A DNA stretch of 64,000 nucleotides from Chitinophagaceae bacterium (GCA_017307755.1 JAFKGQ010000006.1:124001-188000); one strand, 5' to 3'. Counted from the stretch's first letter, positions 46,996 to 56,399 are shown. Numbers and translations are program-made. The notes: generated by a model from the letters alone, not told the origin.

Positions 46996-49434
46996 ATGAA
47001 CCGTCATCACAGCACCATCCTCGTAACCTTTATCCTCCTGCTGGCCGGGATGCGGCTCAAAGCCCAGAGGCCGGTGACAGGCACATTGACAGGGACCGTA
47101 GTTGAAAAGGAGTCCGGCAAGCCCGTTCCCGACGCCACCATATCCCTCATCTGCCTCACAGATCCTTCCCATGGCCGGTCACAAGCCAGCACTCCGGAGG
47201 GGGCCTTCTCTTTCAATAGCCTGTCCCATGGTATCTACCGGATACGAATAAGTGCAGTAGGATACAATACCCTGACCATCGACAGCATCGACATCAGAGA
47301 AGACCATCCGGTCGTTCACCTGGATGACTTCCGGATGCTCAGACAAAGCAAGGACATGGACGCCGTCGTCGTTTACGCAGAGAAACCCCTCATACAAAGC
47401 AAAGGCGGTAATATCACTTTCAACGCTGGCGAATCCCCCCTCAGCGCAGGCGCCAGCGCCGCCGAACTCCTCCGCAACGTGCCCCTCGTAGCCACGGATG
47501 CCAACGGTAACCTCACGCTGAGAGGGAAAACTCCCAAAGTGCTCATCGACGAAAAACCAGTCAATCTCGATGCCCGTCAGCTGCAGGATTTCCTCGACGC
47601 CCTTCCGGGTAATCTCGTCGAGAAGATCGAAGTGCTCACCAACCCTCCACCTGAATACGCCAATGAGGAAGGTGGCGTCATCAATATCCAGACCCGTAAG
47701 GGGAAGATTGGCCTCGGAGGGCGGGTCAGCGTTTACGGCGGCACACGCGGAGAAGCAGGCGCCAACACCAACCTTACCTATAGGGATCGCAAGCTGTCGT
47801 TCAATGTCAGCCTTGCAGAAGGATACACCCGCAATAAAGGCAACGGCCGCTCCACCAGGGAAAATATATACCGGGATTCCACGAACTTCCTGAATACGGA
47901 AAACAGCTATGACAACAAAAGTACCCGTCCCAATGCCAGGATCAGCATCGACTATGACCTCGACAAACGCAACTCCCTGAGCAGCGTATGGCAGATGAAC
48001 ATCAACCACTTTTCAAATGCCGCCCTCACCGGTTACTACAACCTTAGCGACAGCGGCGCCCCTTACGGCATCAGCGAAAGAACAACAGCCGGCAACGGCC
48101 GCAATTTCAACCCCAACGCTAACCTTAGCTGGCGTCATAAAGGCCGTCTGCCCGAAGAAGTGCTGGAACTTACCGCTTCCGGCAGCCTCCCGTCAAGCCG
48201 TGGAGATCAAACCTTCTATCAGCAATACCTCCTTCCCGGCGGCGCCTCCTCCGGCGTCGACTCCACCCAGTTGCAGCACAATGACAGCCGAACAAAAGCA
48301 TATGACTTCCGGGGCAGCTACGACAGACCGCTGGACGCCGGCGGCAAAACCCTCCTTTCCCTGGGTGGAAGCTATATCTACAGCACCAACCGCGTAAAGG
48401 TCCTTATCTCTGCCTTCGACAAACCCTCCGGCGCCTACCTGGTCAACGACGCCATGAGCACAGACCTCAACTTCATCCAGGCCAGGACCAACGCAAGAGC
48501 ATCCATTCGCCGGACCCTCGCTACAGGCCTGGTACTGACGGCAGGTATGGTGATTACGAGGACCCTTGTGCGCTTTGACCTGTACAACACTGCAAAAACT
48601 ACCTCCAATGCCTACTGGAACTGGCTGCCCTTCGGCAACATCAGCAAGACCTGGGACAACCAGTGGTCCCTCACCCTCGTATACCGGCGCGTGGTACGTA
48701 AGCCGGGCCTGGACGAAATGAACCCCGGCATCGATTACTCCGACCCCTATAATATCAGGACAGGCAATCCCCAGCTGCGCCCGGCCCTCGGGCACGAATT
48801 CGATCTGCACGCAGGCCGGAGCAACGCCAGGTACTATTTCAATTACAGTGTGGGATGCAACATGCTCAAGGATATTTACGCTCAGATCACCACCCTCCAG
48901 CCGGATGGAGCCACCTGGACAACCTGGCGCAACATCAGCAACAGGACAGAATACACCATGGGCACCTGGTCCGGCTATACTTTTACCCGTACCCTCCGGG
49001 CCAATATAGGCGCGAATTACATCTATACCCATTATGGGGCCTATGACCACAATGTCAATAAATACCAGGACAACGCATCCTTTTCCGCAAATGTCAATAT
49101 GAGCTACGTCCCTTCCAAAGTATGGAATTTCAGCAGTTCCTGTCAATTCAATCGCTTTGGCAACCCGCAAGGCATATCCACCGCCACGGTGAACATGAAT
49201 TTCGGCGTCCAGCATAAATTCTTCCAACGAAAATTGATCGTAACGCTAAATATTGCAGACCCCTTCATCCAGCAGACAAATACCTCCCGTACCTATGGCC
49301 CTGATTTCAATTTGTCGTCATGGTCTTCTGTCCATACGCGTAATTACCGCCTCACCCTCAGCTATGATTGGAACAAGACCATGGAAAAGGGAAGAAAACA
49401 GCTGCTAAAGGCAGCGCACAAGAATGATCTCTGA
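46996..49434 (+). CDS. TonB-dependent receptor-like outer-membrane protein, non-SusC type
   Basis: An 812-residue outer-membrane protein with a signal peptide ending near LKAQ, a carboxypeptidase-regulatory-like domain at about 30-115 (GTVVEKESGKPVPDATISL), a plug (LRGKTPKVLIDEKPVNLD; EKIEVLTNPPPEYANEEGGVINI) and a barrel of the 'outer membrane beta-barrel 3' kind. No SusD partner or STN domain is present. It closes the plus-strand locus, 26 bases after the double-unit gene. It may carry a small released product or a metal or cofactor needed by this system. Its stop is only five bases from the end of the convergent gene, leaving no room for a terminator between. Confidence 0.88.
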   Translation: MNRHHSTILVTFILLLAGMRLKAQRPVTGTLTGTVVEKESGKPVPDATISLICLTDPSHGRSQASTPEGAFSFNSLSHGIYRIRISAVGYNTLTIDSIDIREDHPVVHLDDFRMLRQSKDMDAVVVYAEKPLIQSKGGNITFNAGESPLSAGASAAELLRNVPLVATDANGNLTLRGKTPKVLIDEKPVNLDARQLQDFLDALPGNLVEKIEVLTNPPPEYANEEGGVINIQTRKGKIGLGGRVSVYGGTRGEAGANTNLTYRDRKLSFNVSLAEGYTRNKGNGRSTRENIYRDSTNFLNTENSYDNKSTRPNARISIDYDLDKRNSLSSVWQMNINHFSNAALTGYYNLSDSGAPYGISERTTAGNGRNFNPNANLSWRHKGRLPEEVLELTASGSLPSSRGDQTFYQQYLLPGGASSGVDSTQLQHNDSRTKAYDFRGSYDRPLDAGGKTLLSLGGSYIYSTNRVKVLISAFDKPSGAYLVNDAMSTDLNFIQARTNARASIRRTLATGLVLTAGMVITRTLVRFDLYNTAKTTSNAYWNWLPFGNISKTWDNQWSLTLVYRRVVRKPGLDEMNPGIDYSDPYNIRTGNPQLRPALGHEFDLHAGRSNARYYFNYSVGCNMLKDIYAQITTLQPDGATWTTWRNISNRTEYTMGTWSGYTFTRTLRANIGANYIYTHYGAYDHNVNKYQDNASFSANVNMSYVPSKVWNFSSSCQFNRFGNPQGISTATVNMNFGVQHKFFQRKLIVTLNIADPFIQQTNTSRTYGPDFNLSSWSSVHTRNYRLTLSYDWNKTMEKGRKQLLKAAHKNDL

Positions 49435-49439
49435 TCCCC

Positions 49440-50426
49440 TCATATAGGAGGATCCGGATAGGCCGTCGAAAGATTAGTCACAGCATCAGGTCGTACAGGA
49501 TCAATGCCCAGCCGGTCACACCAGCCCAGAAAACGTTCGTATATCTGGTCGAGCGTCGCCTTTTGCTCGATGGTCAGCTCCAGGGGATGAGTACGGCTGA
49601 TAGTCCTTACAGGAAGCCCTCTCTTACGCAGAAAATATTTCGCGCTCATAGGATAGGCCACATGGATAAGAGGGTCCACGGCCGATAGCTCTGATTGCAG
49701 CCACTCCGCTTCCTCCCGGAAAGAAGGGTCGGCGGCATGATCGCACATCCACACGAGTATCTCCGGATAAAAGTTGCCGGCAATGGAAGACATGCCCCGG
49801 GCGCCGGCCCTCAGCGAGGTCACGGCATTGGGCGAATGCGCATCGTAAAACTCAAAACGTCTGCTGTTGACTGACTGTGCAATCTCCAGCTTTGCTTTCA
49901 CTTTCTGAGGGTCGATGGAAGTGTCCTTATGATAGATGATGCGTTTGCTCTCAAGCACCGTCTTGAATACCTCGGGAGAAAGGATGCGCTTATAAGGGGC
50001 AGGACATTCGTACAAACCCAGAGGGATATTGTCCGTCAGTTGGAACATCCTGGAAAAGTTGCGTATCAGCACTTCATCCGGGTCATCCACATTGGCATAA
50101 TGCCCCGTGATCAGGATCACGGCATTCACACCCGTATTATATATCCTTTTGGTAAAATCCGCTTTATCCTCCAGGGTCAGACCAAAAGAGCCCGTTGCTA
50201 CCACCGGCACACGGCCGTCCACATATCGTACGATATGACGGGTAAGCGCCAGCCGCTCGTCCTCGCTGATACTGTACATTTCACTGCTGAGACAATTGGC
50301 GAAAAGCCCTTTTACACCAGCAGCCAGGTAAAAGTCTATCAGCTGCGATACAACATCCAGGTCCACCTGCGCCTTGAGATTAAAGGGAGTCAACATGACA
50401 GGTATGAACTTTTTTTCCGGCGACAT
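49440..50426 (-). CDS. DapA-like (dihydrodipicolinate synthase family) aldolase
   Basis: A 328-residue class I TIM-barrel enzyme. The Schiff-base lysine is K167 in IIYHKDTS, and the proton-relay tyrosine is kept as Y139 in GLYECP, unlike the paralogue at 5709. The N-terminus (FIPVMLTPF) and the family loop FANCLSSEM are visible. About 35 extra C-terminal residues exceed the 290-300 usual in DapA. The setting next to a sugar symporter suggests a sialic-acid-lyase-like or 2-keto-3-deoxy acid aldolase rather than lysine synthesis. The gene is divergent from the symporter and convergent with the receptor gene. Confidence 0.82.
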   Translation of the reverse strand: MSPEKKFIPVMLTPFNLKAQVDLDVVSQLIDFYLAAGVKGLFANCLSSEMYSISEDERLALTRHIVRYVDGRVPVVATGSFGLTLEDKADFTKRIYNTGVNAVILITGHYANVDDPDEVLIRNFSRMFQLTDNIPLGLYECPAPYKRILSPEVFKTVLESKRIIYHKDTSIDPQKVKAKLEIAQSVNSRRFEFYDAHSPNAVTSLRAGARGMSSIAGNFYPEILVWMCDHAADPSFREEAEWLQSELSAVDPLIHVAYPMSAKYFLRKRGLPVRTISRTHPLELTIEQKATLDQIYERFLGWCDRLGIDPVRPDAVTNLSTAYPDPPI

Positions 50427-50519
50427 ACAAAGGAATTTGAATGGAAAATTACGTCAACTGATCGGTACCTGCGCAAACATTTTTTTTATGACAGCATCGT
50501 ACAGACTTAGGCAAAGAAG

Positions 50520-50554
50520 TTGCAATAGCGGCAGCGTCCGAAGCCCTATATTTG
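50520..50554 (+). promoter_or_regulatory. Candidate promoter of the symporter gene
   Basis: TATATTTG at 50547-50554 matches TAnnTTTG exactly, and TTG lies at 50520-50522, 24 bases before it (slightly long). Transcription would start near 50561, about 23 bases before the ATG at 50584. This is the best-looking primary-sigma promoter in the window. It lies in the 157-base gap between divergent lyase and symporter genes; no clear box was found for the leftward lyase gene. Confidence 0.5.
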
Positions 50555-50583
50555 CCCGCAACGTATCATAGAATCCACCGCAT

Positions 50584-52128
50584 ATGAACAGTCTGCCATT
50601 GCTTGACCTTGTTGTGATCTTACTTTACCTGCTGGGAATGATCTGGGTAGGAGTGCATTTTGCGGGAAAGGGCCGGGATGCGGACAGGTTCACAAGGGCC
50701 GGCGGCGCCATCCCCGGCTGGGCCATCGGTATCTCCATCTATGCAACTTTCTTAAGCAGTAATACTTTCCTCGGAGTCCCCGGCAAAGCCTTCGGCACCA
50801 ACTGGAATGCCTTTGTCTTCAGCCTGTCCATGCCTCCCGCCGCCTGGGTCGCCTCAAAATATTTTGTCCCCTTCTACCGCGGAACAGGAGAAGTATCCGC
50901 ATATACACACCTGGAACACAGGTTCGGCGCCTGGGCCCGCACCTATGCCGTCGTCTGCTTCCTCCTGACCCAACTGGCCCGCATGGGTTCCATCTTCTTC
51001 GGTATCGCCCTGACCTTACAGGCGCTCACCGGCTATTCCATGACCCTTATCATGATCGTAGTTGGACTATGCATCATCCTGTATACCGTAATGGGAGGCA
51101 TCGAGGCCGTCATATGGACAGAGGTCGTTCAGGCAGTGATCAAGACCCTCGGCGCCCTGCTCATCATCTATCTCATCATAAAAGGAATGCCGGGAGGCTT
51201 CCCAAAGATCATGGAGACAGCAAGCCGCTACAAAAAATTCAGCCTGGGCAGCTTCTCCCCTGATCTCACACAGACAGGCTTCTGGGTGATCCTCCTCTAC
51301 GGGTTCTTTATCAACCTGAATAATTTTGGAATGGACCAGAACTATGTACAGCGATACCATGCAGCCAGCTCTCCGGCAGCCGCGTCCCGCTCCATATGGC
51401 TTTGCGTAGGACTCTATATTCCCGCATCACTGCTCTTCTTCTTCATCGGCACCTGCCTCTTTGCTTATTATCAGGCTGACCCAGGCACATTGGCCATGAT
51501 AAAAGAACAGGCAGCCCGCGAACGCCTGCCGCTGCACGCCGCGCAGGAACAGATCAGCCGGTTGGCCGCTACCCTCCAACCCAGGGATTACGGAGATAAG
51601 GTGATGCCCCATTTTATCGTGACACATGTCCCCGCAGGGATCTCCGGCCTCATCATCGCCGCCATTCTCTCGGCCGCCATGAGCACCATCAGCAGCGGTA
51701 TGAACGCATCCGCCACCGTATTCCTGGAAGACATCTACGCAAGATATTTCCATCGGCAGGTCAACAATAAACAAAGGATGCAAGTCCTGTATGCAGGCAC
51801 GATCACCTTCGGCATGCTGGGTATGCTATGCGGCCTGGCCATGATGGGCACTGCCAGCATCCTCGATATGTGGTGGGAACTCTCAGGTATATTCGCCGCA
51901 GGTATGCTGGGCATCTTTCTCCTGGGAATCTTCAGCAGGAGGACAGGTAATCATGTTGCAATGATCGCAGCTGTCATCGGCGTCCTCGTCATTGCATGGA
52001 TGACATTCTCCCCACGACTCCCCGCCAGCCTGGGCACACTAAAGAACCCCTTCGATAAAAATATGGTCATCGTGATCGGGACCCTTTCGATATTCCTGGT
52101 GGGAGTGATCCTTTCCCGCAGGCGGTAA
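50584..52128 (+). CDS. Sodium/solute symporter (SSS family)
   Basis: A 514-residue transporter with about thirteen membrane helices. Family marks include FTRAGGAIPGWAIGISIYATFLSSNTFLGVPGKAF near residues 38-72 and the later GLIIAAILSAAMSTISSGMNASATV stretch, which lines the sodium site. Sugar, sialic acid and other acid substrates are known for this family. The neighbouring DapA-like lyase and the catabolic operon downstream point to uptake of a sugar or sugar acid. Its last 62 bases overlap the end of the convergent AraC gene. Confidence 0.9.
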   Translation: MNSLPLLDLVVILLYLLGMIWVGVHFAGKGRDADRFTRAGGAIPGWAIGISIYATFLSSNTFLGVPGKAFGTNWNAFVFSLSMPPAAWVASKYFVPFYRGTGEVSAYTHLEHRFGAWARTYAVVCFLLTQLARMGSIFFGIALTLQALTGYSMTLIMIVVGLCIILYTVMGGIEAVIWTEVVQAVIKTLGALLIIYLIIKGMPGGFPKIMETASRYKKFSLGSFSPDLTQTGFWVILLYGFFINLNNFGMDQNYVQRYHAASSPAAASRSIWLCVGLYIPASLLFFFIGTCLFAYYQADPGTLAMIKEQAARERLPLHAAQEQISRLAATLQPRDYGDKVMPHFIVTHVPAGISGLIIAAILSAAMSTISSGMNASATVFLEDIYARYFHRQVNNKQRMQVLYAGTITFGMLGMLCGLAMMGTASILDMWWELSGIFAAGMLGIFLLGIFSRRTGNHVAMIAAVIGVLVIAWMTFSPRLPASLGTLKNPFDKNMVIVIGTLSIFLVGVILSRRR

Positions 52129-52984
52129 AACAGCGCTTATATTCCAATGGCGTCATACCCGTCACCCTTTTAAAATGCCTGTAAAAGTTGGAAACATTAC
52201 GAAAACCACACTCGTAACACAGCGCCTCCGCAGGCTTCCTGTCCTCCACCAGCAGCCGGCAGGCATGGCTGATCCGGACCTCTATAAGGAAATCATAATA
52301 GGACTTGTTTGTCATCATCTTGAAATACCTGCAGAAAGAAGTGACGGTGAGATTCCTGATGGCGGCAACATCTTCCAGAGAAATATCCTCCCTGAAATGC
52401 ATGAGCGTATAATTATAAATGTCCCTCAATTGCATCGTCTCGATCTCATCCGTCCTGTAAAAAGCATAAGCCGAAGTGATATGCTCATATTCCTCCGTGG
52501 TAGCCAGTACTTCCAGCATCTGCAGCAGCACGATCAACCGCTGCATCCCGGTTGCATGTACAGCCGATAACATCAGCTCCCGCAGCTCCTCCCCCGCCCG
52601 GCCATGTATCACCATTCCCATTTTCGCCTTCTCAAAAAGACGGGGAAGAAGATACGCCTCAGACAACGAACAAAGCTCCCTTCCCATACAGTCAGGAAGG
52701 AACTGGACTACCGCCGCCTCCACCGAAGCCTGAGGATCATCATCATAATATTCTTTCTGGCACTGCCAAGAATGAGGAAGGTTCTCTCCCAGAAGGATTA
52801 CCTCCCCCGATTGAAAGGCGCTTACATTGTCGCCGATGAACCGCATCCCCTGCCCCTTGATCGTGTAATGCAGCTCCAGCTCCGGATGATAATGCCAGAT
52901 GCTGCCAAAATTCCTGCTCTTTAAATGATAGGCTGTGTAGGACTCCTGCGGATGGGTGTTGACTTTATAAAAATGAGGTTTCAT
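52067..52984 (-). CDS. AraC-family transcriptional regulator
   Basis: The ATG at 52984 (MKPHFYKVNTHPQES) is taken because the 25 extra residues from the far ATG at 53059 show no family likeness and run into the upstream control region. The 305-residue product has a cupin-type sensor (WHYHPELELHY, RFIGDNVSAF) and a C-terminal double helix-turn-helix around residues 205-290 (LCYECGFRNVSNFYRHFKR). It is a paralogue of the regulator at 388. It lies between the symporter and a catabolic operon that starts 118 bases away on the other strand, which it probably controls. Confidence 0.9.
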   Translation of the reverse strand: MKPHFYKVNTHPQESYTAYHLKSRNFGSIWHYHPELELHYTIKGQGMRFIGDNVSAFQSGEVILLGENLPHSWQCQKEYYDDDPQASVEAAVVQFLPDCMGRELCSLSEAYLLPRLFEKAKMGMVIHGRAGEELRELMLSAVHATGMQRLIVLLQMLEVLATTEEYEHITSAYAFYRTDEIETMQLRDIYNYTLMHFREDISLEDVAAIRNLTVTSFCRYFKMMTNKSYYDFLIEVRISHACRLLVEDRKPAEALCYECGFRNVSNFYRHFKRVTGMTPLEYKRCFTACGKGSLPPGISKGSRSR

Positions 52985-53102
52985 ATGTCGTCGTTGTCGG
53001 ATCTTTATCCGTTCTAAGCTACTAAAAAGCAGTGACAATATCGTATAATGATCTGGCAAAAATCTGTAGGAAAGAGGAATTTTATTCGAAGATATTTGTT
53101 AC
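52985..53102. promoter_or_regulatory. Divergent control region between AraC regulator and catabolic operon
   Basis: These 118 AT-rich bases must hold start signals for both flanking genes and likely the AraC operator. The only promoter-like match is GATATTTG at about 53091-53098 on the plus strand (7 of 8 to TAnnTTTG), too close to the ATG at 53103 unless the message is nearly leaderless. The same octamer occurs at 56400-56407 before the GMC gene. I could not name an operator. Confidence 0.3.
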
Positions 53103-55535
53103 ATGATTGCTCCAAAATTTGCCGCCTTTCTGACCATTGCCGCCTGTTTTGCCTCCCTGTCCGGGAAAACACAGGCCCAGCCCGTCGATCTTAGCCGGGC
53201 CGCCATTCACTGTCTTACAATAGATAAACAATTCCTGCTGCGAACCCCCGAAATATTACAGGAGGAAGTAGAAAAAAGGACTGGTCTGCGATGGCCGGTG
53301 ATCATCCGGGCAAAGACCCCCACAGGCACGGGCCCATCCATCCTCCTCGTCCGCCTTGAAGACAGCGCCCGCCTCGCCCCCGGCGACCGTAGCATGCTGG
53401 CAGCCTTACCGTTACCCCGCACTGAAGGTTATCAGCTGCTTACATTAAAAGATGGCCGGCTGCTGATCGTCGGCAGGGACGCCCGAGGACTCCTCTATGG
53501 CGTGGGCCGCCTGCTCCGCCAATTGGAAATGCGCCCGGGCAATATCCTGCTGCCGGCGCCCCTGTCCATGAGCTCCTCTCCCGCCTATCCAATAAGAGGC
53601 CATCAGCTGGGCTATCGACCAAAGACCAACAGCTATGACGCATTCACCGTAGCACGGTTTGACCAATACATCCGCGACCTGGCGCTCTTCGGAGCCAACA
53701 GCATCGAGATCCTGCCGCCAAGGACAGATGACGAACCCACCAGCCCGCACATGGTCCTGCCTCCAGCCAAAATGATCGTCGAACAAGCCCGCATCTGCAA
53801 ATCATATGGACTCGACGTCTGGATCTGGTATCCCAATGTCGGAAAAGATTATGAACACGAGGACGCCATCCGGCAGGAGCTGAAAGAAAGAGAAGATATC
53901 TTCGCCTCTCTGCCTCAATTGGACAATGTATTCGTTCCCGCCGGAGACCCCGGCGAAATGGATCCCGGCCCGTTGTTCCGCTGGCTGGAAAAAGAGGCTG
54001 TAGTCCTCCGCAAATATCACCCCAACGCAAAGATCTGGGTCTCGCCACAGGCATTCAAACCCCAGCCGGAATGGTACACCTCTTTCTTTACGGAGGCCAA
54101 CCGTAAATACCCCTGGTTTGGAGGAGTAGTGTTCGGTCCCTGGGTAAAAGTACCCCTCGAACAACTACGCGGACAGTTGGACCCCTCCATCCCCATCCGT
54201 CATTACCCCGACATCACACATTCACTGAACTGCCAGTATCCCATACCGCATTGGGACCTTGCCTGGGCCCTCACCCTGGGCAGGGAATGCATCAATCCCC
54301 GGCCCTATGACGAAAAGACAATACACAATACCTTCGCCCCCTACTGTACGGGCAGCATCAGCTATTCGGAAGGTACGAATGACGATGTCAATAAATTTGT
54401 ATGGAGCGACCAGGATTGGGACCCCTCCACCCCCGTCATCCAAACGCTGAGGGATTATGCCCGGCTCTTCCTGTCACCGGACATGACAGAAGCAGCAGCC
54501 CAGGGCATCATCGGACTGGAGGACAATCTGAAAGGACCCGCTATCACCAACACTGGCGTAGAAAGGACCCTGCTGCAATGGCAGCGTCTGGAAAGACAGG
54601 CCACCCCCTCCCTCCTCGCAAACCCAAGAATGCAGATGTGCCTGATCCGCGCTTACTTCGACGCATATACCCAAAGGAGACTCATCCACGAGACAGAACT
54701 GGTACAACAGGCCAGGGAATTGCTGGAAAATGGAACGCCGGAGACGATCCTTCAGGCAAAAGCCATTTTGAAAAACACCACCCCAACCACAACCTTCCCG
54801 GTATACAAAGCAAAATGTCTCGCGCTGGCCGACTCATTGTTCAGAAGCATCGGCGCACAGCTCACCATCACCCGGCACGGCGGCCGACAGGAACGGGGTA
54901 ATTTTATGGACTTCATCGATTATCCATTGACAGATGTACCCTGGCTGCTTGATCAGTTGTCTGGCATAGAAGACATCCCCACAGACTCCCAACGTATAAA
55001 AAAACTCCACGCTATCCTCCACCGGACAGACCCGGGCCCCGGAGGGTTCTATGACCGTCTCGCCGATCCGCTGAGCTTCGAACGCATAGAGCCCGGCCTG
55101 CCATGGGCAAACGACCCCGGCGGACTACAGTCACCCCACGTAGGCTTTGGTACAGGACTGGAAGGAATATCCTGGCTGGACAACCCCATGGCGCCCGGTT
55201 TTAAAGGCAAAGTGATCCCCAAAAGCTGGATGAAACAAGCGATGGCCTTATACGATATACCATTAAAAGCCTCTTATAAAGACCTGGACTCCACCAGCAA
55301 CTACCTTATCCGTGTAGCTTACACCGGCAGATACCGTTCACATATCAAACTAACGACGGCCGACGGCTACCAGATACACGATTATGTAGAGACAGGTAAA
55401 AAACCCATCTTTGAATTCGATCTCCCCGGGAAAGAGATCCACAACGGACGTGTGACCTTTGTATGGCAATGCGCAAAAGGTGAAAGAGGAACACAGGTCG
55501 CCGAAGTATGGCTGACACCACATAAAAGACCGTAA
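53103..55535 (+). CDS. Secreted glycosidase-like protein with a GH20/GH67-type N-terminal domain
   Basis: An 810-residue exported protein (signal MIAPKFAAFLTIAACFASLSG). Residues about 30-160 match the small alpha/beta domain that precedes GH20 and GH67 barrels (DGRLLIVGRDARGLLYGVGRLLR). A barrel follows from about 165 (IRGHQLGYRPKTNSYDAFT, IEILPPRTDDEP, LDVWIWYP). The GH20 H-x-G-x-D-E motif is absent; the equivalent strand reads VFVPAGDPGEMDPG, offering Asp and Glu as candidate catalytic residues. The last 300 residues are helical, ending in a beta domain. It likely attacks a sugar or uronic-acid glycoside whose product is handled by the genes that follow 17 bases later. Confidence 0.65.
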   Translation: MIAPKFAAFLTIAACFASLSGKTQAQPVDLSRAAIHCLTIDKQFLLRTPEILQEEVEKRTGLRWPVIIRAKTPTGTGPSILLVRLEDSARLAPGDRSMLAALPLPRTEGYQLLTLKDGRLLIVGRDARGLLYGVGRLLRQLEMRPGNILLPAPLSMSSSPAYPIRGHQLGYRPKTNSYDAFTVARFDQYIRDLALFGANSIEILPPRTDDEPTSPHMVLPPAKMIVEQARICKSYGLDVWIWYPNVGKDYEHEDAIRQELKEREDIFASLPQLDNVFVPAGDPGEMDPGPLFRWLEKEAVVLRKYHPNAKIWVSPQAFKPQPEWYTSFFTEANRKYPWFGGVVFGPWVKVPLEQLRGQLDPSIPIRHYPDITHSLNCQYPIPHWDLAWALTLGRECINPRPYDEKTIHNTFAPYCTGSISYSEGTNDDVNKFVWSDQDWDPSTPVIQTLRDYARLFLSPDMTEAAAQGIIGLEDNLKGPAITNTGVERTLLQWQRLERQATPSLLANPRMQMCLIRAYFDAYTQRRLIHETELVQQARELLENGTPETILQAKAILKNTTPTTTFPVYKAKCLALADSLFRSIGAQLTITRHGGRQERGNFMDFIDYPLTDVPWLLDQLSGIEDIPTDSQRIKKLHAILHRTDPGPGGFYDRLADPLSFERIEPGLPWANDPGGLQSPHVGFGTGLEGISWLDNPMAPGFKGKVIPKSWMKQAMALYDIPLKASYKDLDSTSNYLIRVAYTGRYRSHIKLTTADGYQIHDYVETGKKPIFEFDLPGKEIHNGRVTFVWQCAKGERGTQVAEVWLTPHKRP

Positions 55536-55552
55536 CTGATAAAAACCAACGG

Positions 55553-56365
55553 ATGAAAAAGAATCAACTGGCTGAAAAATTAGGACAGGGCCGCAATATC
55601 TATGGCACCTGTATTACATCCACAGGGCCCATGTGGCCGGCAGCCGTCGCGGGCGCGGGACTGGACTTCGTATTCATCGACACCGAACATATACCCCTGG
55701 ACAGGAATGAGCTGGCGCTGCTTTGCCAGTCCTTCCGGGCAAACGGGGTTTCGCCCATCGTACGCATCCCCTCCCCCGACCCGTACAGAGCCTGCCAGGC
55801 CATCGACGGCGGCGCGGAAGGTATCGTTGCACCCTACCTCGAGTCGGTGTCACAGGTAAAAGAATTGGTAGGGGCCGTCAAATACCGCCCCCTCAAAGGC
55901 GAGCTGCTCGCCAGCTTCCTTGACGGCAGCAAAAAAATGCCTCCTGCCCTGCAACAATATGTTGAAGGCTACAACAACGCCCTCTGCATCGCCAACATCG
56001 AAAGCGTCCCCGCCCTGGAAAGACTGGACAGCCTGCTGTCAGTCCCCGGCCTGGATGGCGTGTTCATCGGGCCCCACGACCTTTCCGTAAGCCTGGGTAT
56101 ACCTGAACAATACGACCATCCGGAATTCGAAAAAGCAGTAACATACATTATCCATACTACCCGCTCAAAAGGCCTCTCCATCGGTATCCACTTCTCACTG
56201 GAGCCCGAACGCCAGGTTCGCTGGATGAAGGAAGGCGCCAACATCGTCGTCCACAGTTTTGACATAGCACTGTTCCTCCAGCGGCTGCGTCATGATATCC
56301 GCCTGATAAAAAAGGCCGCGGGCGAGCAGTTGAACGAGGCCGTGGATAAAAACCTGTCAATCTGA
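55553..56365 (+). CDS. HpcH/HpaI-family class II aldolase
   Basis: A 270-residue metal-dependent pyruvate aldolase. Family marks are DFVFIDTEHIPLDR, the phosphate- or carboxylate-binding RIPSPDPYRA, IANIES with the metal-ligand glutamate, and VFIGPHDLSVSLG. Such enzymes split 2-keto-3-deoxy or 4-hydroxy-2-keto acids into pyruvate and an aldehyde (HpaI, RhmA, GarL). Here it should act on the end product of the sugar-acid steps encoded downstream. Substrate is inferred. Confidence 0.85.
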   Translation: MKKNQLAEKLGQGRNIYGTCITSTGPMWPAAVAGAGLDFVFIDTEHIPLDRNELALLCQSFRANGVSPIVRIPSPDPYRACQAIDGGAEGIVAPYLESVSQVKELVGAVKYRPLKGELLASFLDGSKKMPPALQQYVEGYNNALCIANIESVPALERLDSLLSVPGLDGVFIGPHDLSVSLGIPEQYDHPEFEKAVTYIIHTTRSKGLSIGIHFSLEPERQVRWMKEGANIVVHSFDIALFLQRLRHDIRLIKKAAGEQLNEAVDKNLSI

Positions 56366-56399
56366 TAATTTTTTCCCCCGGGACTCAGTATCAACAAAG

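Noticed and set aside
48193..49227. A 344-codon minus-strand frame inside the last TonB-type receptor gene
   Set aside because: It is entirely antisense to a well-supported receptor and shows no family motif; a codon-bias shadow.
52985..53059. 25-codon upstream extension of the second AraC gene
   Set aside because: The extra residues do not match the family, and the inner ATG aligns with the start of the paralogue at 388.
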